Below are positions 56,468 through 64,000 of a DNA stretch of 64,000 nt, piece by piece; position 1 is the stretch's first letter, and every line of letters starts with the position of its first letter. The notes under the pieces are model-generated. The model saw only the letters and a program-made list of their open reading frames with translations, made no database searches and was not told where the DNA came from. The position numbers were made by a program, and so were the translations under genes. The DNA is taken from the NCBI RefSeq assembly GCF_030012985.1, contig NZ_CP120233.1:1843001-1907000 (forward strand), read 5' to 3'. This DNA comes from Microbulbifer sp. VAAF005. GTDB lineage: Bacteria > Pseudomonadota > Gammaproteobacteria > Pseudomonadales > Cellvibrionaceae.

Positions 56468-57430
56468 GTGACCCAAACAATCCACATTGCAATACTGATG
56501 ATCCCCGGAGCGGCTCAGTCGGCGACTTATGGCCTAATCGACCTGTTCCAAACCGCAAACCACATCTGTCAGGAGTCAATTCCAGAACCCAAGGCGCTAT
56601 TTGAGGTATCACGCTGGCTAATTAATGACGGAAAAGTCATACCCGAGAAAAAAGGGGCTGCTAAAGACCCAAATATCGTGATTGTACCGCCGGTACTGGA
56701 AGGTCAGGAGTACATGGAGCCACCGACAGATGTCAGTACCTGGTTGTTAAAGCGGCACAAAGAGGGGGCCGTAACCTGTTCCGCTTGTGCTGGGGCTTTT
56801 ATGTTGGCCGACGCAGGTCTATTAGATGGACGCCAGGCGACCACTCACTGGCGACTGGCCGATGCCTTTAAGCAGAAGTTCCCGGATATAGAGCTGAATA
56901 TCGATTCCATCCTGATTGCAGACCCAGATGTTGTCACCGCAGGAGGTGTAATGTCTTGGATTGACCTTGGGTTACACCTGGTCGGACGATACATGCCTCC
57001 CCATATAGTTATGGAGTTAGGACGTTTCCTGTTGGTGGATACGGGAACCCGTTACCAAAGTTATTACCGCAGTTTTCTACCTCCTGTAGATCATGGTGAT
57101 AAAGCAATTTTAAAAGTACAGCAGCAAATTCACCGGGATTATCAACAACCAATCTCTGTTGCAGAGATGGCTCATCTCGCCAATCTGGGCGAGCGCACCT
57201 TTCTACGAAGATTTCAAAAGGTTACCGGCTATAGACCCGCCGAATATCTTCAACAGCAACGTCTGCAAAAAGCTCGCGAACTATTGGAAACAGGCACATT
57301 GCAAGTCGAACAGATCGCTTGGCAAGTGGGATATGAGGATGTCAGCGCATTCCGGAAAATGTTTCACAAACAGACCGGCCTCTCCCCCAAGGAGTATCGA
57401 CAGAGATTTTCAGGTGGCTCTAAAATGTAA
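56468..57430 (+). CDS. GlxA-family (DJ-1/PfpI + AraC) regulator
   Basis: A 320-residue regulator. The first about 190 residues form a DJ-1/PfpI-like domain with TCSACAGAFMLADAGLLDGR, and residues about 215-320 are an AraC-type pair of helix-turn-helix motifs (ISVAEMAHLANLGERTFLRRFQKVTGYRPAEYLQ and VEQIAWQVGYEDVSAFRKMFHKQTGLSPKEYRQRF, as patterns). The GTG start has AGGGGGG five bases before it. It diverges from the interrupted hydrolase gene, the likely target, so it may now have lost its main output. Confidence 0.9.
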   Translation: MTQTIHIAILMIPGAAQSATYGLIDLFQTANHICQESIPEPKALFEVSRWLINDGKVIPEKKGAAKDPNIVIVPPVLEGQEYMEPPTDVSTWLLKRHKEGAVTCSACAGAFMLADAGLLDGRQATTHWRLADAFKQKFPDIELNIDSILIADPDVVTAGGVMSWIDLGLHLVGRYMPPHIVMELGRFLLVDTGTRYQSYYRSFLPPVDHGDKAILKVQQQIHRDYQQPISVAEMAHLANLGERTFLRRFQKVTGYRPAEYLQQQRLQKARELLETGTLQVEQIAWQVGYEDVSAFRKMFHKQTGLSPKEYRQRFSGGSKM

Positions 57431-57598
57431 TTCTCAGGGAAGGTTGAGTCTTGTACGTTCCAAATTTCTTAACTCACTGAGAAGGATTAATTCAACCATA
57501 CAGCATCGAGTTTAGAGGAGTGTTGTTTAAAACAATCGAAAAAAAATTGAACCTGTAATATCCTATCAACAAACACCCATTATAAAACATGAGAAAAT

Positions 57599-57958
57599 AT
57601 GACAGTTGGATACTCACTTGTAAATAATACAAAAAAAGAGCAGATCATATTCCTTCATTTACCCGTCAATACTATGAGTGAAATTCTTAGCAACCCCTTA
57701 TCTGCTTACATAGTAAAGTGGTACAAGGCCCAACACCACAATGATAACGTGGATTTTGTATCAGATACGTACGACGACTGGCCGTTTATCAACGGATCAC
57801 GAAGTGACCTTAAGCACTATGAAGAAGTGACAAATAAAGTTGTTGATTCTTTGATAGCTCAAGGAATAATTCTTGATAAAGGCATTGCTTGGAGAGATGA
57901 TGATGATCCAGATACAGTATTCATCAGAGACCTTTCTCTTGTCAGTGCCCCTAAGTAA
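57599..57958 (+). CDS. Hypothetical protein, 119 residues
   Basis: I do not recognise this protein. It is soluble and acidic, with YDDWPFINGSRSDLKHYEEV in the middle and an Asp-rich WRDDDDPDTVFI near the end. It has the size of immunity-type or antitoxin-like proteins, but nothing beside it supports that. The AT-rich content matches the surrounding region. Confidence 0.6.
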   Translation: MTVGYSLVNNTKKEQIIFLHLPVNTMSEILSNPLSAYIVKWYKAQHHNDNVDFVSDTYDDWPFINGSRSDLKHYEEVTNKVVDSLIAQGIILDKGIAWRDDDDPDTVFIRDLSLVSAPK

Positions 57959-58020
57959 TTCGACAAAGATAACTTTATCTCTTTAAAGCAAGCTAGAATT
58001 ACAAAGTAACTTAGAAAGAC

Positions 58021-58352
58021 ATGTGGAAATTAATACTTAATTTTATAAATGGTGCTCTTGGTATAAGTTCCATTGAAAGCGACGAAGGAATACCCCCAGA
58101 GAAAAACGCTTCCCACCAGACGGAATTGTACGCGCTCCCTCTTTTGACTCGATTCCACACAAACAAGAACCTTTGACGGGTTCAGTCCGACCAAAAGAAC
58201 TTGGTGAGGTAGTAGAAGTCATGGTTGGTGTTGATTATCCAATTTACGATGGACAAATGATACTCGTTGCCGATTTTGGAACTTATACAATTGAGCTCCC
58301 CAGTCCATGCAGTGGAATAATCGAAGAAGTTTTTTTAAGTCTAGTAGTTTAA
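58021..58352 (+). pseudogene. Small gene with biotinyl/lipoyl-like end, frameshifted
   Basis: The frame from the ATG at 58021 (MWKLILNFINGALG) stops at 58164-58166. From 58107 another frame is open to TAA 58350 and reads VEVMVGVDYPIYDGQMILVADF and IELPSPCSGIIEEVF, like the second half of a biotinyl/lipoyl domain but without the attachment lysine. One missing A in the A-run at 58102-58106 would join both into a 110-residue protein. It is too short and split for easy calling, so either decay or a sequencing slip is possible. Confidence 0.55.
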
Positions 58353-58846
58353 TAGGAAGCGAAACTCCCCTATTTAGGGTGCGCAAATCAATACAAAAAT
58401 TAAGCAGGCATAACAATACGATAAAAACCTACAAGCTCTAACTAAAAAGTTAATCACATTCAGATAGCTGGGGAACTACTTATATTCGAGCAAATAATAT
58501 GCCATTACCAACCAATAGAAATACGAATCATTTACCTTTGAAGATACCGATAAGTATCCCCTAAACCCTACACCTCCTCGCCATCTTAGAAACTGCCCTG
58601 CAATTTGCAAAGGTAAATAGCAAGACTTCAATCTCGCCAAATCCAGTGTGCTCAACGTATAAGCCAAACTCTGAATAATATTTGAAAAAATATTTTGTGA
58701 ACAATTCTGGATACTCTGAAAATCAACAATTTTTTTGTTGAATTATGGTATCAGCTGAACGATCTTCCCGATATAGTGGCGCCGCCTAACCTTTACTAAA
58801 ATTAGGTTAACTGACATTGCTTTTGAGATATGGGAAAGATACCAAA
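58353..58846. other. AT-rich intergenic gap
   Basis: A 494-base stretch. A 63-codon minus-strand frame (58476-58667) has no family look. A weak inverted repeat CAACAA/TTGTTG lies near 58720-58740 and may be a terminator or part of the peroxidase promoter. Nothing else is seen. Confidence 0.35.
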
Positions 58847-59866
58847 ATGATTAAGAGAATTTTTTCGAAAAGAGACCTGAAGCTTCCAATAATTGGCGGC
58901 TTGATAACGGCAGCAAGTTTGCTATCAACAACTGTATCGGCAGCGGTCGAAATTGATATAAATCAATTGCGCCAACAATCAAAAATTATGTTCGGCACTC
59001 TCTCAGAAACTATGCCAGGCAGTGAGAATGACACCCCAGCTATGGTTGAGCTTGGAAAAACACTGTTCATGGATGAACGGCTTTCAGTCAATGATAGCCA
59101 GTCCTGTAACAGCTGCCATCAAGTGGGGAACTACAATGGCACGGGCGTTGACAATGAAGCGACATCACCGGGAGCTTTACCTGGTACCAAGGGTGATCGC
59201 AACTCTCCAACGGTCTGGAATTCAGGATTCCAGATGGCTCAATTTTGGGATGGTCGCGCAGAGGACCTGAAGGAACAGGCCAAAGGTCCAATTCTAAACC
59301 CTGTAGAGATGGGAATGCCTTCGGAAGAGGCTGTTGAAACAAAGATTTCAAAAATTGCCGAATATCAAATAAGTTTTAAACACGCCTTTGGTAAAGACAA
59401 TGCTATCTCTTACGACAATATTGCTCAGGCCATCGCAGCGTTTGAGCGCACACTGATTACAAGTGATCGTTTTGATGATTTTATGAGTGGTGACGATCAG
59501 GCTATGACGAAAAGTGAGTTAAAGGGCTTACAAACCTTTATCAATACTGGTTGTTCAGCATGCCACAATGGTGCAACCTTGGGTGGAAACATGTACCAGA
59601 AGATGGGGCTGGTCAACCAATATCCACACCAAGAAGACTTAGGTCGTTATAAAGTTACAGGCCTTGAAAACGATAAAATGATGTTTAAAGTTCCAATGTT
59701 ACGCGATGTAAGCAGAAGTGCCCCTTATTTCCACGACGGGCGTGTAGAAACCATTGAGCAAGCAATTTACGATATGGCTTGGTACCAATTGGGACAGAAA
59801 CTAAGCACACAACAAGTAGATGATATTGCAACTTTCCTAAACGCTTTAGAACATCAAACTCATTAA
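58847..59866 (+). CDS. Di-heme cytochrome c peroxidase
   Basis: A 339-residue periplasmic enzyme that reduces hydrogen peroxide with electrons from cytochrome c. The signal peptide ends about residue 32 (STTVSAA). The two heme sites are CNSCH (87-91) and CSACH (236-240). LSVNDSQSC, NSPTVWNSGFQ and FKVPMLRDVSRSAPYFHDGR are typical of the CcpA/MauG family. The ATG at 58847 gives the family start. A hairpin follows the stop. This is a single-gene unit. Confidence 0.92.
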   Translation: MIKRIFSKRDLKLPIIGGLITAASLLSTTVSAAVEIDINQLRQQSKIMFGTLSETMPGSENDTPAMVELGKTLFMDERLSVNDSQSCNSCHQVGNYNGTGVDNEATSPGALPGTKGDRNSPTVWNSGFQMAQFWDGRAEDLKEQAKGPILNPVEMGMPSEEAVETKISKIAEYQISFKHAFGKDNAISYDNIAQAIAAFERTLITSDRFDDFMSGDDQAMTKSELKGLQTFINTGCSACHNGATLGGNMYQKMGLVNQYPHQEDLGRYKVTGLENDKMMFKVPMLRDVSRSAPYFHDGRVETIEQAIYDMAWYQLGQKLSTQQVDDIATFLNALEHQTH

Positions 59867-59873
59867 ACTATTT

Positions 59874-59891
59874 CCCACCCTTCGGGGTGGG
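59874..59891 (+). terminator. UUCG-capped terminator-like hairpin
   Basis: CCCACCC and GGGTGGG pair around TTCG, a very stable tetraloop, eight bases after the peroxidase stop. The downstream T-content is modest. Confidence 0.75.
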
Positions 59892-60363
59892 CCCCGTTCA
59901 CTTTAATTATTTAGCCCTGCCTTTGCGTATCAGCCACACTCAGAAATAGCAGCCAGCAGACCAAACAGTTTCCTGATTACTAACCAGTAGATAATGTAAA
60001 GCGTTCCACCAATATTTATACCTAGTCGGAAAAATGAAACCCGTAGAAAGATGTACGGTTTTCAGCCACCGATTTTCGGCAGTTCCATTAAATTACCACT
60101 CACTACTTGAGTATTCGGTCAGTAGATTCCCTTATACGCTTTTCGCTTTATAGATAGTGTAGCTTGCTATATGAGCCTGACAAAATAGTAATTATGAACA
60201 TTCCCCTTACGAATAAAAGTCACCCGTAGCGCTCAACTCCTAGCAACAATCTCAAAACAAGACAATTAAACAGCTTTATGAGTATTTTAAATAACACAAA
60301 GAAATAAAACTAATCTACTTTGCCATACTCACTGTATTAAAGGTTAAGAGTACAGGCAGATCA
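59892..60363. other. AT-rich intergenic gap
   Basis: A 472-base gap before the second patatin gene. I find no gene, repeat or strong hairpin. Confidence 0.35.
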
Positions 60364-61530
60364 ATGAGATTTAGGCTCGCATCAGCCATCACCATACTGG
60401 TTATAGTAGCGTTTTTAGGCTTGGTGTACGTCTACAATTATCGATTGACCCAAAGTATTCAGTTTGATGCCCGCCCTGTTGCCAAGAAGTTCATCAAAAG
60501 TAACGATTCCTTTAGAGATAAAGATACTATCAACATTCTTATCATAGATGGCGGAGGCATACGTGGCTTGATACCACTATATGTCATTCAACATATCGAA
60601 GAGCAAACCGGCAAACCTATCGATGAATTGTTTGATGTTTTTAGTGGAGTATCCACTGGCGCCATCATCGCCACTGGACTTAATGTGACTCAAAAATTAT
60701 TTAAAAATGATCAGCCAAGAACTGAAAACCTTAAGTATCAAAGTGATAAAATTATAGATATTTATAAGCGAGAAAGCAGATACGTATTCTCTGTACCTTG
60801 GTATCACAAATTATTAACCTTTAATGGTTTTATCTCCCCTCGCTTTAGCGGTGAGCGCTTAAGTCAAACCATGGAAAAACATTACACTGCCAACTTGAAG
60901 TTTACGAGCCTAAAAAACTACATCATTATTCCCTCTCTCAACATTCATATGGGGCAGCTTCAATTATTCAAAAATCGTGGAGAAGCAATCAGTAAGCTGC
61001 CCACAGACACACTGTATCAACTCGTAACCGCTGCAGCTAGTGCGGAAACGCTATACCCACCTGTCGAATTCGTAACTACTGGTCAGGATATTCACCAGCG
61101 CTATTATGCCGATGCTGGTATATACGCAAATAATCCAGCCAGTATTGTTTTACGCGAAATTATTAGAGAGTTCCCTGAAAAAAACTACTATGTGCTGATT
61201 CTCGGGGCCGGTACGTCTCCACTAAGTACAATGGAAGCTAACTACAGAAACTTAAAAAACTGGGGCAGGATTAATTGGGTGAAAGACCTTATATCTAATG
61301 TACAGAGATCCATGGATGATCAACAAGTATACACCCTGGAAATCGCACAATCCCTTAGCCCTAAAGGGAGAATTAAATATAACTACTTAAATGTAGATCT
61401 TGTTAATCCATATGTTGATCCATTTGACTACACAGCAAGTAAGAATCTGAAAGTTCTAGCAGATAGGCTTCTTGAGGAAAATAAAACGGAGGTTGATCAG
61501 GTAGTAAACATCCTCAAGGACAAAGGGTAA
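60364..61530 (+). CDS. Patatin-like phospholipase, membrane-anchored
   Basis: A 388-residue protein. A hydrophobic helix near residues 8-24 would anchor it in the inner membrane. The patatin core has IIDGGGIRGLIPLYV, the nucleophile S97 in GVSTG (95-99), and the catalytic Asp D250 in YADAGIYANNP. The motif is DAG rather than DGG. It is a relative of copy 1 but only distantly, with different length and topology. It stands alone before a broken acyltransferase gene. Confidence 0.87.
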   Translation: MRFRLASAITILVIVAFLGLVYVYNYRLTQSIQFDARPVAKKFIKSNDSFRDKDTINILIIDGGGIRGLIPLYVIQHIEEQTGKPIDELFDVFSGVSTGAIIATGLNVTQKLFKNDQPRTENLKYQSDKIIDIYKRESRYVFSVPWYHKLLTFNGFISPRFSGERLSQTMEKHYTANLKFTSLKNYIIIPSLNIHMGQLQLFKNRGEAISKLPTDTLYQLVTAAASAETLYPPVEFVTTGQDIHQRYYADAGIYANNPASIVLREIIREFPEKNYYVLILGAGTSPLSTMEANYRNLKNWGRINWVKDLISNVQRSMDDQQVYTLEIAQSLSPKGRIKYNYLNVDLVNPYVDPFDYTASKNLKVLADRLLEENKTEVDQVVNILKDKG

Positions 61531-61734
61531 CTATAACGCTGGAGAATACTCCACCTGATCAGTTGAACTTGCCTTTCAGTGTTACCTTGGATGAGAAGCC
61601 ATAGTGGGTTTGCATGCATTAAAGCCAGAAGATTTGAATTCAATCACACTGAATACAGATAGTGTGTTCAACTAAGGCAAGGTAAGATCATACCCATACC
61701 TTCTTGGATTGACCATGGATATAGGTCGTTAGCA

Positions 61735-62840
61735 ATGAACACACGCCTTCTTAATCTCGATGTACTACGGGGGCTGGCTGCAACTTTGGTTGTCTGGCAA
61801 CACGGTAGTGAAGTATTTATCCGCAACCCATCCATCGCCCAGCACGGCTCGGCACTGGCTGAATTTATCAGTCAACTGGATTTTGGCCGGATAGGTGTAC
61901 TTTGCTTTTTCCTAATATCCGGCTTTGTCATTCCCCACAGTCTTCTTGCATCTAACCGTACTCTTAAGAGCTTTGCTATCCGCCGCTTCTTCCGCTTGTA
62001 TCCCGCTTACTGGTTATCCCTGACTGCAATTATCGGACTTACATGGTTGCTCGCTGACCGAACATTCTCTGCATCTACTATTCTTGCCAATACCACAATG
62101 CTGCAAGGCCTTATGGGGTTTGAAAGTGTTCAGATTCTATATTGGACTCTCACTGCAGAGCTGCTTTTTTACTGTCTCTGCGCACTGATGTTCACCCTTC
62201 AACTACTAGGGAATCCCAGATATCTACTCTTAGTGTGCTGGGGGTGCTATCAGTATTTGTCAGCATGCAACTTTTAGGGCAATCATCCACTCCAATTTCC
62301 CAGCTTCCCGCTACCACTACTTACCTCCCCTTTGCTATCGCAGTTATGTTCTGCGGAACCCTACTCAGGTATTGCTACGAAACAAGGCGTGGTTATCGTT
62401 ATATGCTTTGGGGCCTGGTTTCGACCTTCTCGATACCACTACTCGTTATGGCCATGCACCTATTAGGTAGGTCGATCAGCGAAACTCCCCTCCGCTTTGT
62501 ATCATCTCATTTCATCGCTTTAGCTATCTTCCTTGTTTTTGTATTACTTCCACCAAAGCCAATTCGACATTTAGCCGCTCTGGGGACTATCAGTTATTCC
62601 ATTTACCTGTTTCATTTAATCATTGTCTTTCTCGGAAGCTGGGCCATAAGCCAACCTTGGGGACAAGGATTTACAAGTATTTCTCTATCCACGTTTCTTG
62701 TGGCAGTAACACTACTTAGCTTTGCTCTGGCGACAGCCATTTATTGGTTGCTGGAGAGGCCCTGTATGCAATTTGGGCGCTTTTTGAGTGATCGAAACGG
62801 CGGGTTAAACAGGTCAGGGGAAATGTTAACGGGGAGTTAG
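61735..62840 (+). pseudogene. Acyltransferase-3 family gene, frameshifted
   Basis: The first part (from the ATG at 61735) starts LDVLRGLAATLVVWQH and has RIGVLCFFLISGFVIPHSLL, the acyltransferase-3 pattern; its frame stops at 62275-62277. The second part is open from 62142 to 62840 and reads VLSVFVSMQLLGQSST, several helices and LATAIYWLLERP, the family end. One missing G in the G-run 62240-62244 would join both into a 368-residue protein of normal length. It may be real decay or a sequence slip. Confidence 0.85.
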
Positions 62841-62884
62841 TGTGGAAAACTATCGGGATAAGTAAGGGGCCAGGAATTGAAACT

Positions 62885-62910
62885 AGCCGTAGACTTATTA
62901 GTCTACGGCT
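62885..62910. terminator. Perfect 11-bp hairpin between convergent genes
   Basis: AGCCGTAGACT and AGTCTACGGCT pair around TATT, with one extra T-A pair outside. It lies between the acyltransferase remnant and argO, which face each other, so it probably ends both. Confidence 0.7.
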
Positions 62911-62935
62911 AATTTAAGCAGCCATTATTGAGTGT

Positions 62936-63556
62936 CTACTGCGCCCACAACAAGCTGATAGCAATAGTCCACATCATAATGCCCACCAGTACATCGAGTA
63001 CCTGCCAGGTTCTGGGGTTCTTAAATAGCGGCTGCATCATGCTGCCACCCACTGAAAGAAGGGTGAACCATAACAGGGATGCACTACATGCCCCCAGCAC
63101 AAAAAACCAGGTTCCATTGCCAGCATACTGCGCCCCTACTGAGCCAATCAGTACAACCGTGTCCACATACGCGTGTGGATTAAGCAGGGTTAAGGCTACC
63201 GCAGTAATCAAGGCAGAACGGCGGGATTTCATCCACTCTTTTTGCTCTCCAAGACCTTTGTTAGTGAAGGCCGAACGGAAAGCCATGGCACCGTAGGAGA
63301 ACAGGAAAGCAGCACCGAGCCAGGTCAGCCAGATCATCCAGTCGCCACCCGCTTGTGCGAGATTTGCAACCAGGAACACACCACCTGTGATCAAGGCAAT
63401 ATCCATCAGTACGCATAAAGCCGCGATACTAAAGTGATATTGTCGACGGATACTCTGCGTCAGCAGAAACGCATTCTGCGCTCCGATCGCCATAATCAAA
63501 CTGATGGTAGTCAAAAAACCTTTTGCGAGCGGCGCCAGCAACAACCCTGAAAACAC
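62936..63556 (-). CDS. argO: LysE/ArgO-family amino-acid exporter
   Basis: A 206-residue inner-membrane protein with five or six helices that exports basic amino acids. LIMAIGAQNAFLLTQSIRRQ, AFRSAF and VALTLLNPHAYVDTVVLIGSVGAQ are family signatures (the NPHAY/NPK block is central). The GTG start at 63556 has GGAGG at five bases. The divergent argP-like gene supports the ArgO reading over other LysE types. Confidence 0.9.
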   Translation of the reverse strand: MFSGLLLAPLAKGFLTTISLIMAIGAQNAFLLTQSIRRQYHFSIAALCVLMDIALITGGVFLVANLAQAGGDWMIWLTWLGAAFLFSYGAMAFRSAFTNKGLGEQKEWMKSRRSALITAVALTLLNPHAYVDTVVLIGSVGAQYAGNGTWFFVLGACSASLLWFTLLSVGGSMMQPLFKNPRTWQVLDVLVGIMMWTIAISLLWAQ

Positions 63557-63672
63557 GATGCCTCCGGTGTTTCATTCTCTAATTTGGAAGTGCCCGCAGG
63601 GCTGCGGGCCTGAATAGTGGCGCGAGATTAAGAGTCAAACTAGAATAAGTAAACTTAATTATACTGATCCCT

Positions 63673-63689
63673 CATAAGAAATTCTTATG
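63673..63689. promoter_or_regulatory. Perfect T-N11-A palindrome over the argP start
   Basis: CATAAGAA and TTCTTATG are a perfect 8-bp inverted repeat with one base between them. Inside it TAAGAAATTCTTA has the T-N11-A form bound by LysR-type proteins. Its right half contains the argP start codon. It lies in the 130-base argO/argP space, so it may be the site for self-repression. Confidence 0.6.
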
Positions 63690-64000
63690 CTAGACCTAAA
63701 GCAACTCCAGGCCTTTGCCTTTGTCATAGAGGAGCGCAGTTTTGACAAGGCTGCCGCCCTACTCCATGTCAGCCAGTCTGCGATTTCCCAACGAATCAAA
63801 GCCTTAGAAAGCCAGGTTGGCCAAGCCCTATTGATACGCTCCAACCCTTTGCGACCCACTGAAGCCGGCCTCAAAGTGTTGGGGTACTACCAGCAAATGC
63901 ACTTGTTACAGCAAGAGCTTCTCACTGATATCGATCCAGAGGGAGGCAAGACCCGCTATAGCAACCAGAATAAGGTTCGTATCGCACTGAATGCAGATAG
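63687..64000 (+). CDS. argP: ArgP-like LysR-family regulator, N-terminal part
   Basis: The first 104 residues before the window ends. LDLKQLQAFAFVIEERSFDKAAALLHVSQSAISQRIKALE (as a pattern) is the LysR winged helix, and LLIRSNPLRPTEAGLKVL follows as in ArgP/IciA. Divergent placement beside argO supports a regulator of arginine and lysine export. The ATG at 63687 is inside a palindrome and has no clear ribosome site, so a later start cannot be excluded. Confidence 0.85.
   Translation, partial: MLDLKQLQAFAFVIEERSFDKAAALLHVSQSAISQRIKALESQVGQALLIRSNPLRPTEAGLKVLGYYQQMHLLQQELLTDIDPEGGKTRYSNQNKVRIALNAD

Noticed and set aside
47937..61530. A CBASS or similar anti-phage system built around the patatins
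   Set aside because: No nucleotide cyclase, HORMA, ubiquitin-like or sensor gene is near either patatin; the two genes are 12 kb apart and differ in form.
39805..62935. Integrative island inserted at tRNA-Cys
   Set aside because: I see no integrase gene and no repeat of the tRNA 3' end further along; low GC alone does not prove one event.

Overview
The window reads as a chromosomal segment of a gammaproteobacterium. The conserved core at about 23-36 kb has the pseudomonad/Cellvibrionales-type order prmC-prfA-hemA diverging from a TPR lipoprotein gene-lolB-ispE-tRNA-Gln-prs-rplY-pth-ychF. Together with the TonB receptor, the GltS symporter, the RhlB-type helicase and the generally moderate GC content, this suggests a free-living, probably marine, member of the Cellvibrionales (Microbulbifer-like). 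The genus is an inference; no search was run.

Layout. 0-6 kb: the end of cysZ, a sulfotransferase, an acyltransferase-3/SGNH O-acylase, rhlB and a DoxX protein. 6-19 kb: a metabolic locus on the minus strand with a TonB-dependent receptor, two gamma-glutamyltransferases, a PLP decarboxylase of the LysA/DapDC fold and a secreted CapA-like protein. A LysR regulator diverges from it, and a sodium/glutamate symporter with a small lipoprotein follows. I read it as a candidate gamma-glutamyl-compound scavenging system, and it is the most interesting metabolic unit here. 19-27 kb: an esterase-like hydrolase, a MATE pump, an AstE-like zinc hydrolase, a CDF zinc exporter, then prmC, prfA and hemA. 27-36 kb: outer-membrane lipoproteins, isoprenoid, PRPP and translation genes with a Met/Gln tRNA cluster. 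36-40 kb: a TSUP permease, SapC, a tiny DUF5993 gene ahead of a DsbB variant, and tRNA-Cys.

From about 41 to 62 kb the DNA is visibly more AT-rich, with long gene-poor gaps and mostly single-gene units: a Vgb-like propeller, methyltransferases, DUF4396, an M43 protease, a NYN nuclease-like protein, two patatins, an Aquifex-type aconitase, a WYL regulator with DUF4345, a cupin, a GlxA-type regulator and a di-heme peroxidase. It behaves like an accessory region. It holds two near-identical 263-bp MITEs with about 31-bp terminal inverted repeats and CTAG target duplications, the signature of IS5-family mobilisation. One MITE splits an isochorismatase-family gene exactly at its duplicated CTAG; the other lies just upstream of the aconitase gene. 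Two more genes in this stretch are broken by apparent single-base losses in homopolymers. The window ends with argO diverging from argP, with a perfect T-N11-A palindrome over the argP start.
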